Shown here piece by piece: positions 48,447-57,886 of a stretch of 64,000 bases of DNA (positions are counted from its first letter, which is position 1; every line of letters starts with the position of its first letter). The position numbers were made by a program, and so were the translations under genes. Source of the stretch: Lewinellaceae bacterium (GTDB lineage: Bacteria; Bacteroidota; Bacteroidia; Chitinophagales; Saprospiraceae); NCBI GenBank assembly GCA_020636315.1, contig JACJYA010000002.1, positions 248,001 through 312,000 of the forward strand, in the 5' to 3' direction. Under the pieces are notes generated by a model that had not been told where the DNA came from, ran no database searches, and saw only the letters and a program-made list of their open reading frames with translations.

Positions 48447-50195
48447 CTATTCGACCGCATATATCACCGCCTGGTACGGCCGAAGGCTCACTTCCGCACC
48501 GGCCGCCTCCACCGAATCGTAATTGTTGATCAGCACCTCCCCGGTTTCCAGGCCGGCGGGAAGCTGTATTTCCGCATTTTCGGCCGAAAAGTTCAACAGC
48601 ACCAGCATCTTTGCATCTCCCAATGTGCGGGTATAGGCGTACACCTGCTCGTGATCCGGTAACAAAAGCTCGTAGGCGCCATAAACCAGCACGGGGTTCT
48701 CTTTCCGGAGCTTTACCATCTTGCGGAAGTAATTCAGACAACTGTTCGGATCATCTTCCTGGCGTTTTACATTGATGCTTGTGTAATTGGGGTTAACGGG
48801 CAGCCAGGGAGTACCGGTAGTAAAACCGGCATTTTCCGAGTCGTCCCACTGCATGGGGGTGCGGCCGTTGTCACGGGAAAGAAACTTCAGGACTTTCAGG
48901 TATTGCTCTGTATCGCCGCCGGTGCTGAGAACTTGTTTATAACCATTGATCGCGGCAATATCCTGGTATTGCTCAATGCTGTCGAAGCCGATATTCGTCA
49001 TGCCCAGTTCGTCGCCGTAGTAGCAGTAAGGTGTTCCCCGCATGCTGAGAATGAAGGTATTCAGCATTTTGGAAGAGGGCGCCCGGAACTCGGGGCTGTC
49101 GTTGCCGAATTTAGACACCATGCGGGACACATCGTGGTTGGCCAGGAAAATGGACAGCCACCCTTCCTTCGCAAAGGCGCTGTCCCACCGGGAATAGACC
49201 TCCTTGAATTCTGATAAAGCATACCCATCCAGGCTGTTGCCGATGCCCATGCCCTCGAAGTGGTAGGCCATCTGCAGCTCATTGCGATCCGCATCCACCA
49301 GGTTGTGCGCATCCTCAAAAGAACTGCCAGCCCCTTCCGAAACGGCAAAAACGTCGTACTGGCTCAATACCTCCTGGTTCATCTCCTTCAGGTAATCATG
49401 CAGGTGGGGGCCCATACCATAATGCTTGATCACATTTCTCACGTCCTTTTCATAACCTTCCGGCAGTTTGGGGAAGGTAGTGTCTTTGGCTACAAACTGA
49501 AAGGCGTCCAGGCGGAAGCCGTCCACGCCCTTTTCGGCCCAGAATTTCATGATGTCATAGACTTCCTGCCTGACCCTGGGGTTCTCCCAGTTCAGGTCGG
49601 GCTGTTTTTCGGCAAAATAGTGGAGGTAGTAGGCGTCGGTCAGCGAATCGTATTCCCAGGCGCTTCCCTCTTCATCGAAGTAACTCCAGCGGTAGTTGGG
49701 CTCCCCCCGTTCGGCGGGCCACCAGTGGTAGTAGTCCCGGTACGGGTTATCCCGGGAGCTTCTGGATTGTTTGAACCACTCGTGCTCGTCACTGCTGTGG
49801 TTGACCACCACGTCCATCACGAATTTTATGCCTCTGTCGTGCATGCCCTTCAGCATGGCGTCGAAGTCCTCCATAGTGCCGAACTCCTCCATAATGTCGC
49901 GATAGTCGCTGATGTCGTATCCGTTATCGGCATTGGGTGAACTGTATATCGGATTCAGCCACACCATATTCACCCCCAGGCTCTGAATGTAGTCCAGCTT
50001 TTCGATGATGCCTTTAAGGTCACCTACCCCATCCCCATCGGTGTCTTTAAAGCTGCGGGGATAGGCCTGGTAGATGACGGCCTCCTTCCACCAGGCTCTG
50101 TCGGTTGCCGTGTCGGGTTCATCGGCCGGTTCAGCCTGATTGTTGCAGCTGAGCAGGGCAAGAACGATGGAAATAGCGAGTAGGGTTCTTTTCAT
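48447..50195 (-). CDS. GH13 alpha-glucosidase lipoprotein (oligo-1,6-glucosidase/MalL-like)
   Basis: Start at 50195: MKRTLLAISIVLALLSC is a lipoprotein signal, so the enzyme is probably anchored in the periplasm or outer membrane. The 582-aa protein has the GH13 barrel of the alpha-glucosidase/oligo-1,6-glucosidase subfamilies: AVIYQAYPRSFKDTDGDGVG, calcium-loop and region motifs DVVVNHSS, GFRLDAF (nucleophile Asp), FAVSEGAG (acid/base Glu) and LANHDVSR. It should release glucose from short alpha-glucans. It is the last gene of an operon with a T9SS protein and GH97, and ends at a hairpin terminator. Confidence 0.93.
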   Translation of the reverse strand: MKRTLLAISIVLALLSCNNQAEPADEPDTATDRAWWKEAVIYQAYPRSFKDTDGDGVGDLKGIIEKLDYIQSLGVNMVWLNPIYSSPNADNGYDISDYRDIMEEFGTMEDFDAMLKGMHDRGIKFVMDVVVNHSSDEHEWFKQSRSSRDNPYRDYYHWWPAERGEPNYRWSYFDEEGSAWEYDSLTDAYYLHYFAEKQPDLNWENPRVRQEVYDIMKFWAEKGVDGFRLDAFQFVAKDTTFPKLPEGYEKDVRNVIKHYGMGPHLHDYLKEMNQEVLSQYDVFAVSEGAGSSFEDAHNLVDADRNELQMAYHFEGMGIGNSLDGYALSEFKEVYSRWDSAFAKEGWLSIFLANHDVSRMVSKFGNDSPEFRAPSSKMLNTFILSMRGTPYCYYGDELGMTNIGFDSIEQYQDIAAINGYKQVLSTGGDTEQYLKVLKFLSRDNGRTPMQWDDSENAGFTTGTPWLPVNPNYTSINVKRQEDDPNSCLNYFRKMVKLRKENPVLVYGAYELLLPDHEQVYAYTRTLGDAKMLVLLNFSAENAEIQLPAGLETGEVLINNYDSVEAAGAEVSLRPYQAVIYAVE

Positions 50196-50293
50196 GATAA
50201 GTGTGGTTTTTCGACTCATTTTGGTAACAGGGATTATCCTAATGTCGATCCAATATAGTGTTTTGAGGCCAATATATATTGATTATGGCTTCC

Positions 50294-51118
50294 CTACTGT
50301 TCCATAACCACTATCCTGTTCTTTCCTACACATCGGCCATTTTCATCATAAAAGAACAGGAAATACAGGCCAGGATTATGATGCTTTATCCAAAATTCAT
50401 TCCCCTTTAGCAGTTCTTCAGACACCAGTTTTCCATTGATATCTACAACCTGCACACGGAGATCCCGGGCGACTGATTCCACCATTATCCTCCCATGAGC
50501 CGGGTTGGGATAGACATGGATGGAGTTTTTGGGTTGGACGCGATGCAAAACCGGGACAACTTCTTCGCATCTTTCACCATATATTTCGATATCATCCTTT
50601 TTCACACACATAAGGTCCATTACAGGCGGGCCGATGATCTCCGATATTTCTATAAAGCCCAGGTTAGTGCCTATTCCTTCGATATAGTACTCAAGATTGA
50701 TAGCTTCGCCACTCGATACATAGAATTTCTTGCGCAATAACCCATCCGTCGAAATCAACTGGGTAATACTATCGATCACTATCCTTATTCCCTCACACAG
50801 CCCAATGGTATCGCCGGGGCCGGCATTGAAATTATACAGCAGGCATTCCTCATCACCGGCATATAAATACACCTTTCTTTCAAGCGTATCTTCTCTCAAA
50901 AAGGTGCGGTTGCCAAATTTCTGATAGGCGGTATTTCCAATAGTTGTATCGCCTTCATAGGCGTAATGGACCTGGTAGATCTCCGGAGGAAGAACAACCT
51001 GGTCGGCATATTCGACCGTCCATTGTTTATCTTCCTCCAGAAGGTTTACAGACTGAGCGTCGAGGTGAGCGGCCAGGGAAAGAGCGGCCAGTACGAGTAC
51101 TACCAATTTTTTTCTCAT
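50294..51118 (-). CDS. T9SS-sorted secreted protein
   Basis: Start at 51118 (MRKKLVVLVLAALSLAAHLD, cut after DAQ) rather than the upstream ATG at 51151, which overlaps the previous gene. The 274-aa protein has an unrecognised beta-rich middle (VHYAYEGDTTIGNTAYQKFG, then LREDTLERKVYLYAGDEECL) and a type A sorting domain at the end (IHVYPNPAHGRIMVESVARD to VVMEQ). It starts 8 bp after the GH97 stop, so the two are translationally close. Location in the glucan operon suggests a surface role in substrate capture, but this is inference. Confidence 0.8.
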   Translation of the reverse strand: MRKKLVVLVLAALSLAAHLDAQSVNLLEEDKQWTVEYADQVVLPPEIYQVHYAYEGDTTIGNTAYQKFGNRTFLREDTLERKVYLYAGDEECLLYNFNAGPGDTIGLCEGIRIVIDSITQLISTDGLLRKKFYVSSGEAINLEYYIEGIGTNLGFIEISEIIGPPVMDLMCVKKDDIEIYGERCEEVVPVLHRVQPKNSIHVYPNPAHGRIMVESVARDLRVQVVDINGKLVSEELLKGNEFWIKHHNPGLYFLFFYDENGRCVGKNRIVVMEQ

Positions 51119-51126
51119 AAGTAAGT

Positions 51127-53082
51127 TTATCGGGAAATTATGGCCGCCCACCCTCCGCCGGGCGCCATTTTTGCGGTTATTTTAGAATTCCTGTTCACCT
51201 CCATCGATTCCCTTTTGTAATCTTCCGCAAACCTGTCCGCATTGACGCCATCTCTGAATACCTCCATTTTATATGTCCCTTCGCCCAGGAAGGAAAGATC
51301 CAGCTCCAATTCCCGCGGATCCCAGTCGGTCATTGCTCCAAGGTACCAGTGATCTCCATTCCTTCTGGCCACGGCAATATAGTTGCCCACTGAGCCGTGA
51401 AGCACGATCGTTTCATCCCAGACCGTGGGTATCCCGACAATAAAGTCAACCGTTTCCTGCTCCCGGTAGTACCTCGACGGTGATTCGCAGAGCATTTGTA
51501 ATGGCGCTTCATAAACCACGTACATGGCCACCTGATGGGCGCGGGTACCAAGACTCATCGGGCGCTCAAAACTGATCGCATAATTGCTTTCCTGCCGGTT
51601 GGCCATGGCGCCGGGAGTGTAGTCCATCGGGCCTGCCGCCATTCGGATGAACGGCAGGGCCACATTGTGTTCAGGTGTGATATCCTTACTCCATTTGTTG
51701 TTCTCACTGCCCTTTACGCCTTCGTAGTTGATCACATTCGGATATACCCTTCTCAACCCGGAAGGCTTGAAGGCGCCGTGGAAATCAACCATCAGCTCAA
51801 GCCGGGCGCATTCCCTGGCGATGCGCTCATAGGAGCTAACCATATACTGGTCATTGCGCTGCATGAAATCCACCTTAATGCCCTTCACTCCCCAGCTTTT
51901 ATAGGTTTCCAGTATCTGGGTGAGGTTTGCATCGAGCGGCTTCCAAAGCACCCACAGTATCAGTTCCACCCCTTTTTCTTTGCCATACCGGATCAGTTCA
52001 GGCACGTCCATATCCGGGTTAAAATCGAGGATATCGGTGGTCGATTTCGTCCAGCCTTCGTCCAGGATCACATATTCTATCCCATTGGCCGCCGCAAAAT
52101 CGATGTAGTATTTGTAGGTGGCGGTGTTGAGCCCTGACTTAAATCCCACGCCGTAAATATTGTTGGCGTTATACCAGTCCCAGGCCACTTTACCCGGCCT
52201 GATCCATTCCGTATTTTCAATTGCCTGGGGCCTGGATAGCTGAAAAGTGAGGTTGCTCTCCACGAAAGTGCGGTCATCGTCGCTGATGATAAAAACTCTC
52301 CAGGGATATGCCCTTTCTCCGGATACTTCAGCGATATATTCCGCCAGTTTGGTAATGTCCTGATTGCGGTCTGGTTGTTTTTCATTGTCAACGGCCTCCA
52401 GGACGAATTTCGGGAAGATGGCGTCCATAGTTGTGCTCCCATTCCCCCGCACAAACATTCCCGGATAATCATGAAGGGCTGTTTCCGTGAACAGGACTTT
52501 GCCATGATCTGTAATGAAAAGCACCGGCAGGCTGCAAAATTCACCGGAGGAGATATCGGCCAGGGCTTTGTCCAGATAGAGGCGTTCGTTGTGGGAATAC
52601 ATGGATTCTTCCTGAGGGAAAAGAGAGCGAGAGCCCCTGGGAAAAGTCATTGAGGCCTGTTCTGACATCACCTGCCGGTTACTTTTGCCCTCATCCACAA
52701 ATTGATAGGCCACGCCGTCATTGTAAGCCCGGAAGTTCAGTTGATAATTTCCATTGAAGGTTAGGGACAGTTGCACAAATTCGTCCCTGATCTCCGCATC
52801 TTTATGAGGAACCGCCGGATGGATCACGGAAGAAAAGCTCTTTTCAGCATGTTCTTTAGGCTGAGGGTTCATTCCGAAATCCGGCCCGGATGAGAAATCC
52901 ATGCCCACTTCTGCTTTTGCTATTATTACATTCCCGTCAAGACTTGCAGACCACGAAATTCCTTCACCCACACTCACCGTAAGTTGAATGCGTTCATCGG
53001 GAGATTTAATTTCAAAACTTTGTGAATGAGCCTGTTGAAGGATTAGAAATACGCAGCTCCAGTAAATTATTCCCTTTTTCAT
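51127..53082 (-). CDS. GH97 alpha-glycosidase (SusB-like)
   Basis: The 651-aa protein has a signal peptide (MKKGIIYWSCVFLILQQAHS, cut before Q), then the GH97 N-terminal beta-sandwich (SPDERIQLTVSVGEGISWSA) and the (beta/alpha)8 barrel: GIEYVILDEGWTKS, ELILWVLWKP, VKGIKVDFMQRNDQ, MVDFHGAFKPSGLRRVYPN and NYEGVKGSENNKW. Length matches SusB. GH97 includes inverting alpha-glucosidases and retaining alpha-galactosidases. KVDFMQRND resembles the retaining type with an Asp nucleophile, and Glu in NYEGVKGSE is conserved in both. It is first in the operon with the T9SS and GH13 genes; no SusC/SusD pair is present. Confidence 0.93.
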   Translation of the reverse strand: MKKGIIYWSCVFLILQQAHSQSFEIKSPDERIQLTVSVGEGISWSASLDGNVIIAKAEVGMDFSSGPDFGMNPQPKEHAEKSFSSVIHPAVPHKDAEIRDEFVQLSLTFNGNYQLNFRAYNDGVAYQFVDEGKSNRQVMSEQASMTFPRGSRSLFPQEESMYSHNERLYLDKALADISSGEFCSLPVLFITDHGKVLFTETALHDYPGMFVRGNGSTTMDAIFPKFVLEAVDNEKQPDRNQDITKLAEYIAEVSGERAYPWRVFIISDDDRTFVESNLTFQLSRPQAIENTEWIRPGKVAWDWYNANNIYGVGFKSGLNTATYKYYIDFAAANGIEYVILDEGWTKSTTDILDFNPDMDVPELIRYGKEKGVELILWVLWKPLDANLTQILETYKSWGVKGIKVDFMQRNDQYMVSSYERIARECARLELMVDFHGAFKPSGLRRVYPNVINYEGVKGSENNKWSKDITPEHNVALPFIRMAAGPMDYTPGAMANRQESNYAISFERPMSLGTRAHQVAMYVVYEAPLQMLCESPSRYYREQETVDFIVGIPTVWDETIVLHGSVGNYIAVARRNGDHWYLGAMTDWDPRELELDLSFLGEGTYKMEVFRDGVNADRFAEDYKRESMEVNRNSKITAKMAPGGGWAAIISR

Positions 53083-53193
53083 CTTTTAATTTTTACCTAT
53101 TAAAATACATCCCCTTCGATTCAGGTATGGTGTCTTTAAATCCAAACTGCTCGTACAAAAAGGAGGCATTTCCATCGGCGGCCAGGCGGCTTT

Positions 53194-56100
53194 TCAGTAT
53201 GGATGACCGGGCCGAAGCGCCAGCGCGTGGCGTTCAATTACTTTTGCTATGTCTGCCCAGGCCTGATCGCGCTCGCCGTTATCTTCAGGGAAAGAAATTA
53301 CGGCTTTACCATCTTTTGGCAGGGCTTGTAAACCTTTCAGGACGGGTTCGCTGCTCCACAGGCAGGGGCGAATGATAATAGGGATGAGGCGCATCCCTTC
53401 CTTTTTTCTCCGTTGCAACAGGTGCGGGATCTCTTCATTCCGGATAAAGCTGGAGGCCAGAAAATCTTTACTCACCAGTAGCAGAGCAATATTGCAATCG
53501 TTCATTGCTGTTTGAATGGCTTGATACCACTCGTCTCCTGCCTCAATCCGGCGGTCCTGCCAGGCGTCAATGATGCCGCGCCGCTGCATGCTTTCCAACA
53601 TGAGGGCCAGTTCATCTTTAAATCCTTCGTCCTTATGGGAATAGCTAATGAAAATTTTGAGTGGTTTTGTATCAGGTTTTTCTGCGGGGGGCAATTTGCT
53701 CAGTGTTTCTTCCCATTGACGGTGCAAAGTTTTCTGCAAAGGCAGAAAGGCCGGGTGGTTGTGCGGAATGGCGTATAACGTCAGCACCAGGCCGAACAGG
53801 CTGGGCACGTAATGCGAATCATTCCGGAAATCGCCGGGACGGATATCAGCGGATGCAGAAGATGATTGTTCGCTATCGGCCACCAGGTGCAGGATGGTTG
53901 ACTTTTTACCCTGTGCTAACCGTTTTCGGATGATGGCGGCGTCAGCAGCAATTGCCTTATCGTTGTTCTGGAAATGCCTTTGATAGTCCGCCGTATCGGC
54001 AATAAGGATGATATCCTCGTCCCTAAGGCTATCTCTGTCTTCGATGACATGGATACCGGCATCACGAAGGTCACCGGTTAGCCGTTCTGCCCACACCGCC
54101 TGTTCCGGGACATGGCTGATGCAACAGCGCGGTGCTGCCCGGTCACGCCGGAAACCCTTGACCCGTGTAAGGTGGGCTTCGTAGGTGCTGCGTAAGCGGA
54201 CCAGTGCCTCCTCCCGCTGAATCCAGTTATCTTCCGGGGTATCGACAGTGGATTGCTTTTCGATATCAGGCAATTCAATTCTCTTACCGCATTCTTCGCA
54301 GAAAAGGAATGGCTTGCCTTCGCGAAGGCGCTTGACCACGGTGCTTCGTTCCTGCAAGTGCCCGTTATGGCAAAGAACAGGCGGGAACCTGGTAACCTCA
54401 ACATCCCGCTGATACAAAAATTCTTCAAACAGGCCCTGGAATTTACGGCGGCCGTAGTCCGGCATGGCAACACTGTAGTAAAGCACCAGCTCAATCTCCC
54501 CCTCCACGTCCTCGATCAGCCGGAAACCACAAATGTTGCCTTCGCCCATCTCATATTGGGCCTGGCGTTGCCATTGGTTGACGCGGGTGAAGGTACGGGT
54601 AAAGCCCAAAAGCACTACCAAGGCCGAATAAATGTTCTCCACCCTGCCCCTGGCGATGTAGGAGATGTCATCAATCGTCTCGACACCATCCTGCAAAGGG
54701 CGCTTCTGTTTGATCAGGCCGGGGAAAATCAGCAAGGTGTCATTGCCCAGCGTTTCGCGAAAGCAAATGTTATGTTCCAGAAAACGGACGACGGCCGCAT
54801 CCAGCAGAATCGGCGACTCGGAAGGTTCCAGGCCGCCCAGTTCGGGAAAAGGATAGCGGCCCTGTAATAGTTCCGTTTCGTTCAATGCTCCTAATTCCCG
54901 GGGGTGCTTGTCTGCCTGCAAAACAATAGAGGAAGCCAGGTCCACCAGCAATTCCGGGGTGAGCAGAATATGCTCCTCGCCGGAGGAACTCCGCAAAACG
55001 GCCACATAGCCATGAGTTTGCAGGTGGCCCACCGCAGTCATCATCTCCGCATCGCTGAATTCCCATTCGGGGTCGGTGGCTTCGAGTTGACTGCGAAGTT
55101 CATCCGGACGGACCAGTACATTTTTGCGGTCCGGCTTCTCTTTGAGGCCCAGTACATATTTCTTGACCCGCTTGAAGGTAAGCGTGGTCACGGTAGTGGT
55201 CATCTGGCTCCAGGGGATCTGGCCTTTGAGGGTTTCGAGCAATTCTCCCAAGCCGAGGCCCTCTTTGGCGCTGGTGCCTATATAGCCACCGCTGATGCCG
55301 TGTTTCTGACAGAATTGAGCCAGGTCTTCCCGCGAAAGGACCGGTGCGCCCCGGTCCAGGCGTGCGCCGACCAGCACAGATGGCGGCAATTCCTTTTTTT
55401 GGGCCAACTGCTCCAGCCAGAACTCCGCCCCTTTGAGGGGCTCCTGCCGGTTGGTAGGGTCGAAGAGGACCAGGGAGGCGTCCACATCGTCCAGGAAAAT
55501 GGCATGGATAGGCCGGTAAACGTGCTGGCCTGCCAGGTCCCACAGTACGGCTTCACACTCGGTGCCATCGGGCCGGGTAGTGCAAAGGTCATCAACCACC
55601 CAGAACTGCTGGCCGTGAGTGGAGGCGTGCTCCTTGAATTCGCCATGGGCCAGCCGCCAGCCCAGGCCGGTTTTGCCTACTCCGGAATCCCCCACCAGAA
55701 CGAGTTTTGCAGTGGTGTAGCGTACGGAGTCAGGGTCGGTTTGCCCGAGGAGGACATCCATGTCCAGTTCCCATATCCGGATGACGGTATCTTCTTTGCC
55801 AAGAGTGGCCAGAATGGGGAGGCTGGGGTGAAAGGCAACACCGGCCCAATTACTGCCAGGTTGAGATGATTCAAAGAGAGGCGTCAGATTACTCCAGTCA
55901 TTCGTACTCCATAAACGGATATAGTTGTCTCTGCATTTCGCTGCAATAAGCCGCTCATCATTTGATAGTGAAACGGAAGTAATGCTATTGGTAGCACCTT
56001 CCAGCGTTCTTTCCTCCTTTCTTTTTTCAATATCCCATATTCGAACCTTAAGGTCTCCGTTTCCTCCCGATGAAATCAATTTTTGCCCATCAGATGTCCA

Positions 56101-56772
56101 AACCATATCAAATGCATAACCGGTATGCTTTCCAATCGTTTCTTTATTTCGAAGTAATCGAGCATCAAACTGCATTATTGTACCTGCCGTATCTCCAAAA
56201 GCTAACAGATGCCCTTTGGGGGACCACGCCAGGCTTTGAACTCCACCACTGGCTTTATCCTTAAGCTCATAAGAAGTTTGCCAGGTCTCGACATCCCAGA
56301 TTCGGATTGTACCATCACTGCCACCGGAAGCCAGTTTTTGTCCATCCGGCGACCACGCTACGCGATAAATCAGTGCATTATGCCCCGTTGCCGCCCCTAC
56401 TGTTTTCCACGTTTCAGTTTCCCAGATATTAATAGTATTATTATTTGAACTAGAGGCCAATTTGCATCCATCCGGCGACCATGAGACACAGAAAACTCCA
56501 CTTTTATCCCCCTCAAGTTTGGTCTTACATTCTCCAGATTCCAATTCCCAAATACGAATGGTTCCATCATAAGATGGCGATGCAAGAAAACGGCCGTCCG
56601 GCGACCAGGCAATGCGATAAATGGCTTTAGTATGCCCCCGCAGAATACGCTTTAATGTTAGGCCCGGTATGGGGCTTTCGCCCACGCGCACACCATCAGC
56701 GGAACCAGGATCATAACCCGGAAGGTCAGGAAGGAGTTTGTTTTTGGTTCTGGTGTCTTTTGGTTTATCCAT
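53194..56772 (-). CDS. NLR-like protein: WD40 - Ras/Roc GTPase - zinc knuckle - TIR-like - TIR
   Basis: 1192 aa, cytoplasmic. Residues 41-335 are seven or so WD40 repeats (IYRIAWSPDGRFLASPSYDG, TIRIWELESG). A GTPase follows: P-loop GDSGVGKT (361-368), DLAGQ (412-416), GARLDRG (469-475) in place of NKxD, and TSAKEG (500-505). Residues about 530-790 are a linker with winged-helix-like parts (SDAEMMTAVGHLQTHGYVAV). A zinc knuckle uses C801/H805 and C825/C828. A degenerate TIR-like domain (about 882-1000, CCISHVPEQAVWAERLTGDL) precedes a canonical TIR (1038-1185: KIFISYSHKDEGFKDELALM, DRRIEAGDEW, SKDFLASSFIRNEE with the likely NADase Glu at 1113/1114). This is the sensor-switch-effector plan of anti-phage NLR-like proteins. 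Antiphage function is inference. Confidence 0.9.
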   Translation of the reverse strand: MDKPKDTRTKNKLLPDLPGYDPGSADGVRVGESPIPGLTLKRILRGHTKAIYRIAWSPDGRFLASPSYDGTIRIWELESGECKTKLEGDKSGVFCVSWSPDGCKLASSSNNNTINIWETETWKTVGAATGHNALIYRVAWSPDGQKLASGGSDGTIRIWDVETWQTSYELKDKASGGVQSLAWSPKGHLLAFGDTAGTIMQFDARLLRNKETIGKHTGYAFDMVWTSDGQKLISSGGNGDLKVRIWDIEKRKEERTLEGATNSITSVSLSNDERLIAAKCRDNYIRLWSTNDWSNLTPLFESSQPGSNWAGVAFHPSLPILATLGKEDTVIRIWELDMDVLLGQTDPDSVRYTTAKLVLVGDSGVGKTGLGWRLAHGEFKEHASTHGQQFWVVDDLCTTRPDGTECEAVLWDLAGQHVYRPIHAIFLDDVDASLVLFDPTNRQEPLKGAEFWLEQLAQKKELPPSVLVGARLDRGAPVLSREDLAQFCQKHGISGGYIGTSAKEGLGLGELLETLKGQIPWSQMTTTVTTLTFKRVKKYVLGLKEKPDRKNVLVRPDELRSQLEATDPEWEFSDAEMMTAVGHLQTHGYVAVLRSSSGEEHILLTPELLVDLASSIVLQADKHPRELGALNETELLQGRYPFPELGGLEPSESPILLDAAVVRFLEHNICFRETLGNDTLLIFPGLIKQKRPLQDGVETIDDISYIARGRVENIYSALVVLLGFTRTFTRVNQWQRQAQYEMGEGNICGFRLIEDVEGEIELVLYYSVAMPDYGRRKFQGLFEEFLYQRDVEVTRFPPVLCHNGHLQERSTVVKRLREGKPFLFCEECGKRIELPDIEKQSTVDTPEDNWIQREEALVRLRSTYEAHLTRVKGFRRDRAAPRCCISHVPEQAVWAERLTGDLRDAGIHVIEDRDSLRDEDIILIADTADYQRHFQNNDKAIAADAAIIRKRLAQGKKSTILHLVADSEQSSSASADIRPGDFRNDSHYVPSLFGLVLTLYAIPHNHPAFLPLQKTLHRQWEETLSKLPPAEKPDTKPLKIFISYSHKDEGFKDELALMLESMQRRGIIDAWQDRRIEAGDEWYQAIQTAMNDCNIALLLVSKDFLASSFIRNEEIPHLLQRRKKEGMRLIPIIIRPCLWSSEPVLKGLQALPKDGKAVISFPEDNGERDQAWADIAKVIERHALALRPGHPY

Positions 56773-56921
56773 TTGTCTCTTTTTGCTTTTAAACCGGGGG
56801 GATATTAATCGTTACGCTTCAATCTCTAAAATATAAAACCCTACTCTACTTTTTTCAATTTTGTATGCCAATCCTTAAGGAACAAATGATAAACACCTGT
56901 TTCCATCGGAGTGTAACTCTC

Positions 56922-57020
56922 GGGGGCGTGAAAAAGCCCCCACCTCGGAATGGCCGCAAAATTCCAGGCCGGCTTTTTTCACCACCCCAAAGTGTCTGCG
57001 ATAGAAGACACCAGAGGTGG
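56922..57020. other. highly structured intergenic segment
   Basis: GGGGGC (56922-56927) pairs with GCCCCC (56936-56941). CCCACCTC (about 56939) pairs with GAGGTGGG about 70 bp on, enclosing GGAAT/ATTCC, GGCCG/CGGCC and GTGTCT/AGACAC stems. It lies in the 396-bp gap between the divergent TIR gene and the tetR gene. It could be a small structured RNA, a leader or a decayed mobile element; I cannot choose. The remaining gap shows only the operator listed next. Confidence 0.4.
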
Positions 57021-57101
57021 GTTCAAGCAACGCTGTGTTTTGAATTTTACTTGACACAGTACTCAACCCCAGGCCTACCCCCAAATTTTAACACAACAAA
57101 A

Positions 57102-57162
57102 AATGTTACGATCATTGATTTTTTGAAATAAAATCGTAACTTTAGATAAATTTTGTAACATT
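57102..57162 (+). promoter_or_regulatory. candidate TetR operator and promoter region
   Basis: GTTACGAT (57105-57112) is mirrored by ATCGTAAC (57133-57140), and AATGTTAC (57102-57109) by GTAACATT (57155-57162). These interlaced palindromes directly precede the tetR ATG (57169), as expected for autoregulation. The core in all four arms is GTTAC/GTAAC. Confidence 0.5.
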
Positions 57163-57168
57163 CCGGCA

Positions 57169-57771
57169 ATGACGGCTCAACCTGACAGTCAGAAAGCGCT
57201 CGACATTCTGGATACGGCCAAGCAGCTGTTCTGGAAACACGGCATCCGCCGCGTCACCGTGGAGGAGATCTGCCGGGAGGCGGGGGCCAGCAAGATGACC
57301 TTCTACCGCTCCTTCCCCAACAAGATCGAACTGGCCAAGGCCATGCTGCAACGCCTGTTCGACGAGTCGATGAATGAATACCGGGCCATCATGAAAGAGG
57401 ATATTTCCTTCGAAGAGAAGGTCCGGAAACAACTGTTGCTGAAATTCAAAGGCACAGAGGGCATCAGCGCCGAGCTGGTCCGCGACATCTACTCCAATCA
57501 GGAGTGGGGCCTTCGGGAATACATGGAACGACGCACCGAGGAAACCCTTAAGGTGATCATGCACGACTACATCGAGGCCCAGAAAAGGGGGTGGATCCGC
57601 CAGGATATCCGGCCGGACTTCATCCTTTTCATCTTCCACCGGATGCAGGATTGGGTTACCGACGAGCAGCTACTCGCCTCCTACTCCGACACCCACGAAC
57701 TGATCATGGAAGCAGTCCGCTTCTTTTTTTACGGCGTATTGCCGCATGAACGGAAAAGCGATGAGAGGTAG
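57169..57771 (+). CDS. TetR-family transcriptional regulator
   Basis: The 200-aa protein has the TetR DNA-binding helix-turn-helix: ALDILDTAKQLFWKHGIRRV, TVEEICREAGASKMTFYRSF and PNKIELAKAML. The C-terminal ligand domain is the usual all-helical type and not assignable to a ligand. It leads a run of six same-strand genes for export (57887-63579), and palindromes just before its start suggest it represses itself and them. Start at 57169 fits the family. Confidence 0.93.
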   Translation: MTAQPDSQKALDILDTAKQLFWKHGIRRVTVEEICREAGASKMTFYRSFPNKIELAKAMLQRLFDESMNEYRAIMKEDISFEEKVRKQLLLKFKGTEGISAELVRDIYSNQEWGLREYMERRTEETLKVIMHDYIEAQKRGWIRQDIRPDFILFIFHRMQDWVTDEQLLASYSDTHELIMEAVRFFFYGVLPHERKSDER

Positions 57772-57886
57772 GGCCTCCATATCGCCCCGGGAAGGCAACC
57801 GAAAGGAGTGTCATATTGTCAAAGTGTTATATGGTTATATTGTCAAATTGCTGGAGAGTTGGGGTGCTGGATGGTTAGATTGTTGG

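Noticed and set aside
56922..57020. Retron msr/msd-like RNA
   Set aside because: The nested stems invited it, but no reverse transcriptase gene is present in the window.
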